From positions 1 through 64,000 of the forward strand of contig NZ_SPUJ01000003.1 of NCBI RefSeq assembly GCF_004522105.1: a stretch of DNA of 64,000 bases, in the 5' to 3' direction. Position numbers and translations under genes: made by a program. Positions 16,675 to 26,510 of this stretch are shown in pieces. The stretch's first letter is position 1; each line of letters starts with the position of its first letter. The DNA comes from Nocardioides sp. 1609 (GTDB lineage: Bacteria; Actinomycetota; Actinomycetes; Propionibacteriales; Nocardioidaceae). The notes below the pieces were generated by a model. That model searched no databases, was not told where the DNA came from, and was given only the letters and a program-made list of their open reading frames with translations.

Positions 16675-17237
16675 CAGGTCGACCCGCCCGTCGACCCGCC
16701 CGTCGACCCGCCCGTCGACCCGCCCGTCGACCCGTCCGTCGACCCGCGCAGGTGACGGGGCAGCGGGCGGGCCATCACGAGCTGCCCCTCCTCGTCGGCG
16801 CCGCGCAGCTCGGTGAAGCCGGACTTCGCGAGCACCCGCAGGCTCATCACGTTCCAGGGCAGCACCGAGGCGCGCACCCGGACGCCGATCCGGTCGGTCT
16901 CGGCCACGAGCGCGGCGATCGCCTCGGTCGCGATGCCGCGGCGCCAGACGTCCTGCACCAGGCCGTAGCCGATCTCGACCTCGTCCCGCTCGTCCGGCGG
17001 GCCGTAGAACCCGATGGTGCCGACGGCGCGGAGCTCGTGGACGACGTGCCGCGGTCCCCAGGGGCTGCCGCCCACGGCCGAGCCGATCATCGAGACGGCG
17101 TCGAGGTCGTCCTGACGCGGGTAGTCGGGGTGCCAGCGCTCCTGGCGGCGCCCGGCGAGCATGTCGGCGGCGTCCTCGGGCGTGACCAGGATCAGCCGGA
17201 GCCGCTCGGTGGTGACCTGGGCCGGGATCGCCGTCAC
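16674..17237 (-). CDS. GNAT acetyltransferase with (G-S-T-x)n tail
   Basis: The 187-residue protein has a RimJ/RimL-type GNAT domain: TTERLRLILVTPEDA (about 8-22), VGTIGFYGPPDERDEVEIGYGLV, then WRRGIATEAIAALV for acetyl-CoA binding and LPWNVMSLRVLAKSGF. Substrates of this group are N-terminal residues, antibiotics or small amines. The last 25 or so residues are six Gly-Ser-Thr units encoded by a 12-bp tandem repeat running to the stop. The start GTG overlaps the upstream HAD stop as GTGA. Confidence 0.85.
   Translation of the reverse strand: MTAIPAQVTTERLRLILVTPEDAADMLAGRRQERWHPDYPRQDDLDAVSMIGSAVGGSPWGPRHVVHELRAVGTIGFYGPPDERDEVEIGYGLVQDVWRRGIATEAIAALVAETDRIGVRVRASVLPWNVMSLRVLAKSGFTELRGADEEGQLVMARPLPRHLRGSTDGSTGGSTGGSTGGSTGGST
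16678..16749. repeat. Six tandem 12-bp repeats ending the GNAT gene
   Basis: Six contiguous copies of GTCGACCCGCCC (last two with single changes) encode the Gly-Ser-Thr tail of the leftward GNAT protein. Units are in frame, so copy-number change would lengthen or shorten the tail by four residues each. Confidence 0.9.
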
Positions 17238-18079
17238 GGGAACCAGCGGCCGAGCTCGACGGCGACCCCGTCGTCGTAGACGGTCTCGGTGACGGCGTCG
17301 GCGGCGGCGCGGACCTCCTCGACGGCCTGGCCCATCGCGACGCCGCGGCGGGCCCACGCGAGCATCTCGAGGTCGTTGCGGCCGTCGCCGATGGCGAGCG
17401 CGTCGGCGGCGCTCAGGCCGAGCTCGTCGCACACGTGCTGAAGCCCGGAGGCCTTGGAGACGCCGACGGGCGTGAGGTCGAGCCAGGCCGTCCAGCCGAC
17501 GACGTAGTCGGTGCCGTGCAGCCCGAGGTCGGCGGCCAGGGCGACGAAGTCGTCGGCGGTGGCGTCGGGGTCGCGGATGATGACGCGGCTGACGGGGTGC
17601 GCGACGAGGTCCTCGACGTCGGCGGTGACCATCTCGCCGGCCAGCTCACCGTCGGGGAACGGCGAGGTCACCCGGTAGCCGCGTCCCCGGTCCTCGACCG
17701 CCACCCGGGCGTCCGGCCGCAGCTCGAGGATCGCGCGCACGGCCGGCGCCGCGTCGAAGACGTCCTCGTGCACGATCTCCGCCTCGCCGCCGGGCAGGTA
17801 GCGGAAGATGACCGCGCCGTTGCTGGCCACCACCCAGAGCCGCTCCTGCTCGTGACCGTGGAGGTCGAGGAGGTCGGCGATGGTGGTCATGTCGTGCGGG
17901 GAGCGTCCCGAGGCGAGGACGACGTGCGCCCCGGCGGCCAGGGCGCGGTGGATGGCGTCGTGGACCGGGCCCGCGACCTCCTCGTGCGTCGTCCCCTCGC
18001 CCTCGACCCACTTCAGGAGGGTGCCGTCGATGTCGAGGGCGACCAGTCGGGGAACCCAGGTCGCGTCCGGCTGCGTCAT
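17234..18079 (-). CDS. HAD-superfamily phosphatase (Cof-like)
   Basis: From ATG 18079 the product has 281 residues. It has Cof-type HAD motifs: ALDIDGTLL (about residues 14-22), LASGRSPHDM, SNGAVIFRY, VSKASGLQHV with the motif III lysine, and IGDGRNDLEML (motif IV). Like its neighbour it should be a cytosolic phosphomonoesterase of unknown substrate. TAGCCT sits 7 nt before the ATG, so it probably heads the operon as a leaderless gene. An in-frame ATG at 18118 would put the promoter inside the gene. Its stop overlaps the GNAT start. Confidence 0.87.
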   Translation of the reverse strand: MTQPDATWVPRLVALDIDGTLLKWVEGEGTTHEEVAGPVHDAIHRALAAGAHVVLASGRSPHDMTTIADLLDLHGHEQERLWVVASNGAVIFRYLPGGEAEIVHEDVFDAAPAVRAILELRPDARVAVEDRGRGYRVTSPFPDGELAGEMVTADVEDLVAHPVSRVIIRDPDATADDFVALAADLGLHGTDYVVGWTAWLDLTPVGVSKASGLQHVCDELGLSAADALAIGDGRNDLEMLAWARRGVAMGQAVEEVRAAADAVTETVYDDGVAVELGRWFP

Positions 18080-18173
18080 GGGCCCGAGGCTAGTGCCCGT
18101 CGCCGAAGGGGCCGGCACGCCGGTCGGTGGTCATACTTGACCCTTCTGTCCGTATGCCGCCGAAGGAACCGCG

Positions 18174-19787
18174 TTGCTCGACCGACCACGCACCGTCCAG
18201 CTCACGTGGGCCGCGGGCTGCCTGCTCCTGCTGGGGGTGCTCACCCTCGCCGTCGACCGGGACTGGACCTGGCTGGTCGACATCGACGACCGCGGCCGCT
18301 CCGCACGCACCTGGGCGGTCGACGACGCCGGGCTGCTGTCGTTCCTGCGCGTGGTCGAGAACCTCTTCGGCACGATCGCGATGACCTGTTACACGATCGT
18401 GCTCTGCGTGGTCATCTACTACAAGGGCCACCACCGCGCCGCCGAGTACGCCGGCGGCGTGATGCTCGTGACGGCGCTGGCGACCACCGGGCTGAAGTCG
18501 CTCGTCGGCCGGGTCCGACCCGACTGGCAGCACCCCGAGCACGTGCTCGACAACGGCGCCTTCCCGTCCGGCCACGCCTCCGGCATCGCGGCGTTCGGCG
18601 GGGTCGCGATCGTGCTCTCGGTGATGCTGGTGCGCAAGGCGATCGTCCGGCGGATCGTCGTCGTCCTCGTCGCGCTGGCCGTCGTCCTCGTCTGCGCCGA
18701 CCGGCTGATGCTGGGCCGGCACTACCCGAGCGACGTCGTCGGCGGGGTCCTGCTCGGTGCGACGGTCGTGCTCGTCGGGCTGGTCGTGTTCAGCCCGCTC
18801 CCGCGCAGCCACGCCCTGAAGATCGAGCCGCTGCCCGAGGCGCTGCCGTCGGCGAAGCGGCTCGCCGTCGTCCTGAACCCGATCAAGGTCGAGGACGTCG
18901 CGGCGTTCAAGAGCACGGTCACCGCCATGGCGCGGTCGGCCGGCTGGCAGGACCCGACGTGGCACCTGACCACCCCCGAGGACTCCGGCACCGGTCAGGC
19001 CGAGCTGGCCTCGGTCCAGGGCGCCGACCTGGTGATCGTGTGCGGCGGCGACGGCACCGTGCGCGAGGTCTGCGCCGAGCTCGCCGGCACCGGCATCCCG
19101 GTCGGGATCGTGCCCGCCGGCACCGGCAACCTGCTGGCCCGCAACCTCGACATCCCGCTCTACATCCGCGCCGCGATCGACATCGCGCTCACCGGCCAGG
19201 ACCGGGCGATCGACATGGTCGCCGTCCGCGGCGACGGCGGCGACCCCCACGGCGAGCCGGACGCCGAGGACCCGGGCAGCTTCGAGAGCTACTTCATGGT
19301 GATGGCCGGGATGGGCTTCGACGCCGCGATCATGGAGGGCGTCAACGAGGACATCAAGAAGAAGGTCGGCTGGCTGGCCTACGTGCTGTCGGCGCTGAAG
19401 TCGCTGATGTTCCCGCCGACCCGCGTGGAGATCTCGATCGACGACGGCGAGTTCACCAAGCACCGCGCCCGCACGATCGTCGTCGGCAACGTCGGCTACC
19501 TGCAGGCCGGGATGCCGCTGCTGCCCGATGCCTCCATCGACGACGGCCAGCTCGACGTCGTCCTGCTCTACCCGCGGCGCTTCCTGTCGTGGATCCCGCT
19601 CGCCGTGCGGGTGCTCGCCAAGCGCTCCCGCACCGACGACACGATCAACCGGATGACCGGCCGCACCGTCTCGATCCGCGCCGGCGCCGACACCCCCCGC
19701 CAGCTCGACGGCGACTCGATCGGCCCCGGCCGCGAGCTGCACATGGAGTGCATCCACGGCCGGCTGCTGGTGCGGGTGCCGCGCTGA
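18174..19787 (+). CDS. PAP2 phosphatase-diacylglycerol kinase fusion
   Basis: The start is TTG 18174, with AAGGA 7 nt upstream; 537 residues. The N-terminal half (about 1-210) is an integral-membrane PAP2 lipid phosphatase with five to six helices and KSLVGRVRP, PSGHASG and GRHYPSDVV catalytic motifs. The C-terminal half (about 225-530) is a DAGK/sphingosine-kinase-like domain with GGDGTVREV (about 287-295), VPAGTGNLLARN and a late GDSIGP. One protein could both dephosphorylate and phosphorylate lipids such as phosphatidate/diacylglycerol or undecaprenyl phosphate. The active sites may lie on opposite membrane faces. A 67-bp palindrome follows. Confidence 0.92.
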   Translation: MLDRPRTVQLTWAAGCLLLLGVLTLAVDRDWTWLVDIDDRGRSARTWAVDDAGLLSFLRVVENLFGTIAMTCYTIVLCVVIYYKGHHRAAEYAGGVMLVTALATTGLKSLVGRVRPDWQHPEHVLDNGAFPSGHASGIAAFGGVAIVLSVMLVRKAIVRRIVVVLVALAVVLVCADRLMLGRHYPSDVVGGVLLGATVVLVGLVVFSPLPRSHALKIEPLPEALPSAKRLAVVLNPIKVEDVAAFKSTVTAMARSAGWQDPTWHLTTPEDSGTGQAELASVQGADLVIVCGGDGTVREVCAELAGTGIPVGIVPAGTGNLLARNLDIPLYIRAAIDIALTGQDRAIDMVAVRGDGGDPHGEPDAEDPGSFESYFMVMAGMGFDAAIMEGVNEDIKKKVGWLAYVLSALKSLMFPPTRVEISIDDGEFTKHRARTIVVGNVGYLQAGMPLLPDASIDDGQLDVVLLYPRRFLSWIPLAVRVLAKRSRTDDTINRMTGRTVSIRAGADTPRQLDGDSIGPGRELHMECIHGRLLVRVPR

Positions 19788-19835
19788 CGTCGCGGCTCCG
19801 CGGCGCCGCGGCGCCGGGACGGGAGGACGGGGACG

Positions 19836-19902
19836 GGGGTAGTCCCGGACGATCGGCCCCACTTCTCGCCCGACTTCGGGGCCGATCGTCCGGGACTACC
19901 CC
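19836..19902. repeat. 67-bp inverted-repeat element, copy 1
   Basis: Perfect 25-bp arms beginning GGGGTAGTCCCGGACGATCG enclose a 17-nt loop. The element sits between convergent genes (the lipid kinase fusion and the anti-sigma-like gene), where it could terminate both. Copies 2 and 3 are at 29734 and 56916 with the same arm and loop lengths. Confidence 0.92.
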
Positions 19903-19913
19903 GTCCGGGGGTC

Positions 19914-20804
19914 TCAGCAGGGGGTGACGCTCCGCGGCGGGTTGCCGCTGCCGAAGCAGACGACGCCGAGGTCCGTCGGCACCAGGTCGCGGGCCAGCAA
20001 CTCGGGACCGCCGCCCTCACCGGGACCGGTCACCTCCCAGCGGTAGACCCGCCACCGGTTGCCGGCGGGGTCGCCGAGCTGCACCCGGGTGAACAGGCCG
20101 CTGCCGTCCCCGGCGGTCCAGGTGAGGTACCCGTCCGGGAAGCCCTCGGCGTACCCGAAGCCGAACGGCACGTCGCCGGGAGGCTGGGCCAGGACCAGGC
20201 CCCCGCCGTCGCCGGCCACGTACAGCTCCTGGATCTGGGAGTCGCCGCCGGGCGTCTGCGCGAGCAGGTAGCCGTTGCCCACCTGCCCGAGGGAGACCCG
20301 GGTGATCGAGACGTCGTCCTGCGGGTCGATGCCTTCCAGGGGTCCGCGGAGCACCGAGCCGCTGCCGGTGACCACGAGCTCGCCCCCGGTGATGGCGGCG
20401 GTCTCGCCGTCGCCGAACCGGACGGTCGTGCCGGGCTCGACGTACTGCGTGGTGTCGAAGGGGAGCAGGTAGCCCAGGTCACCCTCGGGCGGGTTCGTCG
20501 TGGGCGCGGGCTCGGGGTCGGCGGTCGGGTCGGTGGTGGCGTCGGTGGTGGGGTTGGAGGTGTCGCTGACGGTCGGCTGCGGTGCCGGCGACGGGCCGGT
20601 CTCGCCGTCGTCGTCCAGCACCGAGACGGCGACCGCGGCGACGGCCGCGACGGCCGCGACGGCGGCGATCGCGGCGCCCACCTGGAGCCGGCGGCGCACC
20701 GGCGAGACGGTGGCCGGCACGTGGCCGGGGCCGAGGTCGGCGGGCTGCACCTGCTCGGCGCGGGCGTTCAGGGCCTCGGAGAGGCGTGACTCGAGGGTGT
20801 TCAT
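19914..20804 (-). CDS. Anti-sigma-like single-TM membrane protein
   Basis: The 296-residue product has a short cytoplasmic N-terminus (LESRLSEALNARAEQVQ), one Ala/Val-rich TM helix (about 48-68), a Thr/Pro-rich extracellular linker (about 75-115), and a beta-rich outer domain to the C-terminus. It overlaps the upstream SigE-type sigma gene by 4 bp (ATGA), so it probably tethers or senses for that sigma factor. No ZAS zinc motif (HxxxCxxC) is present, so the anti-sigma role rests on context. The outer part shows repeated short strands like a WD/propeller. Confidence 0.6.
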   Translation of the reverse strand: MNTLESRLSEALNARAEQVQPADLGPGHVPATVSPVRRRLQVGAAIAAVAAVAAVAAVAVSVLDDDGETGPSPAPQPTVSDTSNPTTDATTDPTADPEPAPTTNPPEGDLGYLLPFDTTQYVEPGTTVRFGDGETAAITGGELVVTGSGSVLRGPLEGIDPQDDVSITRVSLGQVGNGYLLAQTPGGDSQIQELYVAGDGGGLVLAQPPGDVPFGFGYAEGFPDGYLTWTAGDGSGLFTRVQLGDPAGNRWRVYRWEVTGPGEGGGPELLARDLVPTDLGVVCFGSGNPPRSVTPC

Positions 20805-21352
20805 CGGCCCTCTCCCTTCAGGATCTGCTCCAACGCGTCGAGCGCGCGGCTGGCGGTGGACTTGACGGCGCCGCGGGAGATCCCGCACGCCTCGGCGATC
20901 TCGGCCTCGGAGAGTCCGGACCAGTAGCGCAGGACGAGCACCTCGCGCTGGCGCGGCGCCAGCCGGTCGAGACCGGCGAGCACCTCGCGGTGCTCCTCGG
21001 CGAGCACGGCCCGGTCGTCGGGCCCCGGCGGCTCGGCCTCCGCCGGCGGCACGTAGGCGCGCGCCGTACGACGCCGCCGCAGCGCCGAGCGGGAGCCGTT
21101 GACGACCGACGTGCGCAGGTAGCCGAGCGCGGCGTCCGGGTCGCGCAGCTTGTGGAGCCGGCCGGCGAGGGAGGCGAAGGCGTCCTGGACGACGTCCTCC
21201 GCGGAGGCGCGGTCGTCGACGAGCAGGATCGCGAGGCGCACGAGCGGCAGCCGGTGCGCGGCGTACAGCTGGGCCAGGTCGCCGGCGGCCAGCGGCCGTC
21301 GTGACCCGGCCGCGAGGTCCGAGGTGGTGGTCATGTTGGTGAGACGTCTCAT
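20801..21352 (-). CDS. ECF sigma factor, SigE family
   Basis: From ATG 21352 (GGAGG four bases upstream) the product has 183 residues; ATG 21334 has no ribosome site. Region 2 is LYAAHRLPLVRLAILLVDDRASAEDVVQDAF (region 2.2 core DxxxAEDVVQ). Region 4 is LDRLAPRQREVLVLRYWSGLSEAEIAEACGIS then RGAVKSTASRALDAL, the DNA-reading helix. This fits the actinobacterial SigE/SigM-like ECF group, usually paired with a membrane anti-sigma protein, here overlapping at 20801-20804. The signal is unknown. Confidence 0.88.
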   Translation of the reverse strand: MRRLTNMTTTSDLAAGSRRPLAAGDLAQLYAAHRLPLVRLAILLVDDRASAEDVVQDAFASLAGRLHKLRDPDAALGYLRTSVVNGSRSALRRRRTARAYVPPAEAEPPGPDDRAVLAEEHREVLAGLDRLAPRQREVLVLRYWSGLSEAEIAEACGISRGAVKSTASRALDALEQILKGEGR

Positions 21353-21388
21353 CGCCCTCCAGGTTGCTTCTCGTTGTTGACTGGGTCC

Positions 21389-21814
21389 ATGACCGAGTCC
21401 ACGACCGACCCCTCGACGATCCCACCACCCGTGCAGACCTGGCACCGGGTCGCCGCCGCGCGCGACGAGGCCTCCCTCGCCGACCTCGACGCGCTCCTCG
21501 CCGACGACTGCGTCTTCCGCTCCCCCGCGGTGCACACGCCGCAGGAGGGCAAGGCGGTCACCACCGCCTACCTGCTCGCCGCGATGGCCGTGCTCGGCCC
21601 GACGCTGCGCTACCTCGACGAGTGGTACGCCGACGACTCGGCCGTCCTCGAGTTCGAGTGCGAGGTCGGCGGCAGGTCGGTCCACGGGGTCGACATGCTC
21701 CGCTGGGGCGCCGACGGCCGGCTGACGTCGTTCACGGTGATGATCAGGCCGGTCCAGGGCCTCGAGGCCGTCATCGCGGCGATGGGCGCCCAGCTCGGTC
21801 GCAAACCCACCTGA
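21389..21814 (+). CDS. SnoaL/NTF2-like fold protein
   Basis: The 141-residue protein has the cone-shaped alpha+beta NTF2 pattern: a first helix (VAAARDEASLADLDALLADDCVFRSP), VLGPTLRYLDEWYADDSAVLEFECEVGG, then GVDMLRWGADGRLTSFTVMIRP. Members are ketosteroid-isomerase-like enzymes, polyketide cyclases or ligand-binding proteins. No catalytic assignment is possible. It is divergent from the sigma gene and is followed by an 11-nt piece (GGGGTAGTCCC, 21815) matching the start of the 67-bp element, without a second arm. Confidence 0.75.
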   Translation: MTESTTDPSTIPPPVQTWHRVAAARDEASLADLDALLADDCVFRSPAVHTPQEGKAVTTAYLLAAMAVLGPTLRYLDEWYADDSAVLEFECEVGGRSVHGVDMLRWGADGRLTSFTVMIRPVQGLEAVIAAMGAQLGRKPT

Positions 21815-21835
21815 GGGGTAGTCCCGCTAGCGACT

Positions 21836-21883
21836 CGTCAAGGCCGACCACCAGAGCGTCAAGGAACCGTCAGGACCGTCGGG
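21836..21883 (+). promoter_or_regulatory. Phased direct repeats upstream of kdp
   Basis: CGTCAAGG occurs at 21836 and 21857, CGTCAGG at 21868 and CGTCGGG at 21877. Spacings of 21, 11 and about 9 bp place them on roughly one DNA face. OmpR-family regulators bind such direct repeats, so KdpE, encoded downstream, is the obvious candidate. The site lies 30-80 bp before the first kdp start. Inference only. Confidence 0.4.
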
Positions 21884-21914
21884 GGGCGGGGTCCGGCGGG
21901 CGTTCGATGAGGAC

Positions 21915-22085
21915 GTGAACGACGTCCTCTACCTCCTGCTCACCCTCGTCGCCTTCGCGCTCCTGGCGGTGCTGGTGGGTGCGCTCGACCGCTACCTCGA
22001 CGATCCCGCCGACCGGGTCGACCCCACTGATCCAGCCGACCAGACCGCCCAGACCGAACTCGCCACCCAGGGCGGCGCGGCGTGA
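21915..22085 (+). CDS. Small membrane protein in the kdpF position
   Basis: A 56-residue ORF starts at GTG 21915 and ends with TGA overlapping the kdpA GTG (GTGA). Residues 3-24 ([20 protein letters not shown]) form one TM helix, followed by ALDRYLDD and a polar Asp/Thr/Gln-rich tail. KdpF, the small stabilising subunit, normally sits here but is about 30 residues. This longer protein does not obviously resemble KdpF beyond topology and position. It may replace KdpF or regulate the pump. Confidence 0.65.
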   Translation: MNDVLYLLLTLVAFALLAVLVGALDRYLDDPADRVDPTDPADQTAQTELATQGGAA

Positions 22086-23746
22086 GCGAGATCGTCCCGA
22101 CCCTGCTCCAGGTCGCCGTGCTGGTTGCGGCGCTGGGGCTCACCGTGCCGCTGCTCGGCCGACTGCTCGCGCATGCCTACACCTCCCCGCGACATCTCGC
22201 GGTCGAGCGGGTGACCTACCGGGCGCTGCGCGTCGACCCCGACGCCGACCAGCACTGGCGCACCTACGCGATGTCCGTGCTCGGCTTCTCGCTGGTCGGC
22301 GTCCTGGCGCTGTTCGCGTTCGGCCGGCTCCAGGAGCACCTGCCACTGTCGCTGGGGTTCGCGGCGCTGCCGACCGACGGCGCCTGGAACACCGCCGTCT
22401 CCTTCGTCACCAACACCAACTGGCAGTGGTACTCCGGCGAGGCCGCGCTCGGCCACCTGATGCAGATGTCGGGCCTCACCGTGCAGAACTTCCTCTCCGC
22501 CGGCGTCGGGATGGCGGTCGCCGCGGCCTTCGCCCGCGGCCTCGCGCGGCGCGGCGGGGCGGGACGGGTCGGCAACTTCTGGGCCGACCTGGTGCGCACC
22601 GTCCTCCGGGTGCTGCTGCCGATCGCCCTGGTCGCCGCCGTCCTGCTCGTCGTGATGGGCGTCGTCCAGAACCTCGCCGGCCCGCACCTCGTCGACACCC
22701 TCACCGGCGGCAACCAGGCCATCACCGGCGGCCCGGTCGCCAGCCAGGAGGCGATCAAGGAGCTCGGCACGAACGGCGGCGGCTTCTACAACGCCAACTC
22801 CGCGCACCCCTTCGAGAACCCGACGCCGATGTCGAACCTGTTCGAGATCTTCCTGATCCTGCTCGTCCCGTTCGCGATGGCCTGGTCGTTCGGGCTGATC
22901 GTCGGCGACCGCCGCCAGGGCGTCGCCGTCCTCACCGTGATGGGGCTCCTGCTCGCCGTCTCGGTCGCGCTGATCACCTGGGCCGAGATGGCCGGGCCCG
23001 GGACCGCGCCCCAGCTCGCCCAGGGCGCCCTGGAGGGCAAGGAGCAGCGGTTCGGCACGGCCGGCTCCGCGCTGTTCGCCGCGGTCACCACCGGCACGTC
23101 GACCGGCGCGGTCAACACGATGCACGACTCCCTCACCGCCCCCGGCGGCGGCGTCGCGCTGTTCAACATGATGCTCGGCGAGATCGCGCCCGGCGGCGTC
23201 GGCTCGGGGCTCTACGGCATGTTGATGCTGGCCGTCGTCACCGTCTTCCTGTGCGGCCTCATGGTCGGCCGCACCCCGGAGTACCTCGGCAAGAAGATCG
23301 GCCAGCGCGAGATCGTGCTGGTGGCGGCGTACGTGCTGACGACACCCGTGCTGGTCCTCGTCGGCAGCGCCGTCGCGCTGACCGCGTCCGACGGCCTCGC
23401 CGGCCTCCAGGAGAGCGGTCCGCACGGGCTGACCGAGGCCGTGTACGCCGTCACGTCGGCCTCGAACAACAACGGCTCGGCCTTCGGCGGCCTCACCTCC
23501 GGCACGCCGTTCTGGAACACCCTGCTCGGGTCGTGCATGCTGCTCGGCCGGTTCCTGCCGATGGTCGTGGTGCTGGCCCTGGCCGGACGGTTCGCCACCC
23601 AGCCCCGGCTGCCCGCGGGCGCCGGCACCCTGCCGACCCACCGTCCCCTGTTCGTCGTCCTCCTCTCGGGCGTGGCGCTGGTCGTGGTCGGGCTGACCTA
23701 CGTGCCGGTGCTCGCCCTCGGTCCGATCGTGGAGTCCCTGTCATGA
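22082..23746 (+). CDS. kdpA: Potassium-transporting ATPase subunit KdpA
   Basis: This 554-residue, about 10-helix membrane subunit forms the potassium channel of the KdpFABC pump. The four selectivity-filter loops are visible: [10 protein letters not shown] (about 115), [21 protein letters not shown] (about 225-245), [15 protein letters not shown] (about 335) and [13 protein letters not shown] (about 460). GTG start overlaps the preceding small gene; the stop overlaps kdpB as ATGA. Tight coupling implies co-translation. Length is normal. Confidence 0.97.
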   Translation: MSEIVPTLLQVAVLVAALGLTVPLLGRLLAHAYTSPRHLAVERVTYRALRVDPDADQHWRTYAMSVLGFSLVGVLALFAFGRLQEHLPLSLGFAALPTDGAWNTAVSFVTNTNWQWYSGEAALGHLMQMSGLTVQNFLSAGVGMAVAAAFARGLARRGGAGRVGNFWADLVRTVLRVLLPIALVAAVLLVVMGVVQNLAGPHLVDTLTGGNQAITGGPVASQEAIKELGTNGGGFYNANSAHPFENPTPMSNLFEIFLILLVPFAMAWSFGLIVGDRRQGVAVLTVMGLLLAVSVALITWAEMAGPGTAPQLAQGALEGKEQRFGTAGSALFAAVTTGTSTGAVNTMHDSLTAPGGGVALFNMMLGEIAPGGVGSGLYGMLMLAVVTVFLCGLMVGRTPEYLGKKIGQREIVLVAAYVLTTPVLVLVGSAVALTASDGLAGLQESGPHGLTEAVYAVTSASNNNGSAFGGLTSGTPFWNTLLGSCMLLGRFLPMVVVLALAGRFATQPRLPAGAGTLPTHRPLFVVLLSGVALVVVGLTYVPVLALGPIVESLS

Positions 23747-25860
23747 GCACCCCCACCAGCACCACCACACCCACCACCACCGGCACCACCGGCACCACGA
23801 CCGGCACGGGTTCCAGCGTCCTGACCGTCGCGCAGCTGGCGGCGGCCCTGCCGGGCGCGCTCCGCAAGCTCGACCCGCGCGAGCTGCTCGCCACACCGGT
23901 GATGCTCGTCGTCGAGATCGGCGCCGTCGCCACCACCGTCATGTCGGTCCTCGACCCGAGCACGCTCGGCTGGCTGGTCACCCTGTGGCTGTGGCTCACC
24001 GTCGTCTTCGGCACCCTCGCCGAGTCGGTCGCCGAGGGCCGCGGCAAGGCCCAGGCGGCCAGCCTGCGCGAGCTGCAGACCGAGACGCCCGCCCGGCGGG
24101 TGCGCGGCTCGGCCGACCAGCTGACCTACACCGGCAACCTCACCGACCTGCCCACCGACGAGGTCCCGAGCACGTCGCTGCACGCCGGCGACGTCGTCGT
24201 GGTCGAGGCCGGCGAGCGGATCCCCGGCGACGGCGACGTCGTCGCGGGCGTCGCGTCGGTCGACGAGTCGGCAGTGACCGGAGAGTCGGCGCCCGTCATC
24301 CGCGAGTCGGGTGGCGACCGCAGCGCGGTCACCGGCGGCACGGTCGTGCTCTCCGACCGGATCGTCGTCCGGGTCACCTCCGAGCCCGGCCAGTCCTTCG
24401 TCGACCGGATGATCGCCCTCGTCGAGGGCTCCGAGCGCCAGCGCACCCCGAACGAGATCGCACTCAACGTGCTCCTCAGCTCGCTGACCGTCGTGTTCGT
24501 CGTGGTCTGCGGCTCGCTGTACTTCCTCGCCGACTACAGCGGCGCCCACCAGTCCCCACTCGTGCTCACCGCGCTCCTGGTCTGCCTCATCCCGACGACG
24601 ATCGGCGCCCTGCTCTCGGCCATCGGCATCGCCGGCATGGACCGCCTCGTCCGCCGCAACGTGCTCGCGATGTCGGGCCGCGCCGTCGAGGCCGCCGGCG
24701 ACGTCGACGTCCTGCTGCTCGACAAGACCGGCACGATCACCTACGGCAACCGACAGGCGGCCGAGCTGCTCGCGGTCCCGGGCGTCACGTCCGCCGAGCT
24801 CGCCGAGGCGGCGCTGCTGTCGTCGCTGGCCGACGAGACGCCCGAGGGTCGCAGCATCGTGACCCTCGTCGGCGGCGCCGTCGCGACGCCGCCGGGTGCG
24901 ACGTTCGTCGCGTTCTCCGCCTCGACCCGGATGAGCGGCCTCGACCTGCCCGGCCGGACGCTGCGCAAGGGCGCCGGCTCCGCCGTCGCGCAGTGGGTCC
25001 ACAGCACCGGTTCACCGGCCGCGCACGCCTCCGTCGCCGCGATCGAGGCGCACGTGCAGCACGTCAGCGAGAGCGGCGGAACCCCGCTGGTGGTCGCCGA
25101 GCAGGTCGGGTCGGACCCGGCCCGGCTGCTCGGCGTGATCCACCTCAAGGACGTCGTCAAGGACGGCATCCGCGAGCGCTTCGAGGAGCTGCGTGCGATG
25201 GGCATCCGCACCGTCATGATCACCGGCGACAACGCCGTCACGGCCGCCGCGATCGCGCAGGAGGCCGGCGTCGACGACGTCCTCGCCGAGGCCACGCCCG
25301 AGGACAAGCTCGCCCTGATCCGCCGCGAGCAGCAGGGCGGCCGGATGGTCGCGATGTGCGGCGACGGCACCAACGACGCCCCGGCGCTGGCCCAGGCCGA
25401 CGTCGGCGTCGCGATGAACACCGGCACCACCGCCGCCAAGGAGGCCGGCAACATGGTCGACCTCGACTCCGACCCGACCAAGCTGCTCGACGTCGTCGAG
25501 ATCGGCAAGCAGCTGCTGATCACCCGCGGCGCGCTCACGACGTTCTCGGTGGCCAACGACGTCGCGAAGTACTTCGCGATCCTGCCGGCGATGTTCGTGG
25601 TCGCCTTCCCCGACCTCGACGTGCTCAACGTGATGCGGCTCAGCAGCCCGGAGTCGGCGATCGTCTCCGCGGTCGTGTTCAACGCGCTGGTGATCGTGGC
25701 GCTGATCCCACTCGCGCTGCGCGGCGTCGCCTACCGGCCCGCGTCGGCGTCCGCGCTGCTCCAGCGCAACCTGCTCGTCTACGGCGTCGGGGGGCTGATC
25801 GCCCCGTTCCTCGGCATCAAGCTCCTCGACCTCGTCATCTCGCACATCCCCGGCCTCTAG
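23743..25860 (+). CDS. kdpB: Potassium-transporting ATPase ATP-binding subunit KdpB
   Basis: The 705-residue P-type ATPase powers K+ uptake through KdpA. The phosphorylated aspartate is in [10 protein letters not shown] (Asp327). VTGESAPV is the A-domain loop, [14 protein letters not shown] and [23 protein letters not shown] the P-domain motifs, and [15 protein letters not shown] the membrane ion-path segment. An unusual Thr-rich leader of about 24 residues (repeats of TTT, TGTTG) precedes the first helix. ATG 23743 overlaps the kdpA stop. Confidence 0.97.
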   Translation: MSTPTSTTTPTTTGTTGTTTGTGSSVLTVAQLAAALPGALRKLDPRELLATPVMLVVEIGAVATTVMSVLDPSTLGWLVTLWLWLTVVFGTLAESVAEGRGKAQAASLRELQTETPARRVRGSADQLTYTGNLTDLPTDEVPSTSLHAGDVVVVEAGERIPGDGDVVAGVASVDESAVTGESAPVIRESGGDRSAVTGGTVVLSDRIVVRVTSEPGQSFVDRMIALVEGSERQRTPNEIALNVLLSSLTVVFVVVCGSLYFLADYSGAHQSPLVLTALLVCLIPTTIGALLSAIGIAGMDRLVRRNVLAMSGRAVEAAGDVDVLLLDKTGTITYGNRQAAELLAVPGVTSAELAEAALLSSLADETPEGRSIVTLVGGAVATPPGATFVAFSASTRMSGLDLPGRTLRKGAGSAVAQWVHSTGSPAAHASVAAIEAHVQHVSESGGTPLVVAEQVGSDPARLLGVIHLKDVVKDGIRERFEELRAMGIRTVMITGDNAVTAAAIAQEAGVDDVLAEATPEDKLALIRREQQGGRMVAMCGDGTNDAPALAQADVGVAMNTGTTAAKEAGNMVDLDSDPTKLLDVVEIGKQLLITRGALTTFSVANDVAKYFAILPAMFVVAFPDLDVLNVMRLSSPESAIVSAVVFNALVIVALIPLALRGVAYRPASASALLQRNLLVYGVGGLIAPFLGIKLLDLVISHIPGL

Positions 25861-25868
25861 GACACGTG

Positions 25869-26492
<624 letters not shown>

Positions 26493-26510
26493 TGGCCCCG
26501 TGACAGCCCC

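Noticed and set aside
21815..21825. Fourth copy of the 67-bp element
   Set aside because: Only the first 11 nt (GGGGTAGTCCC) match and there is no opposing arm, so it is noted as a possible relic only.
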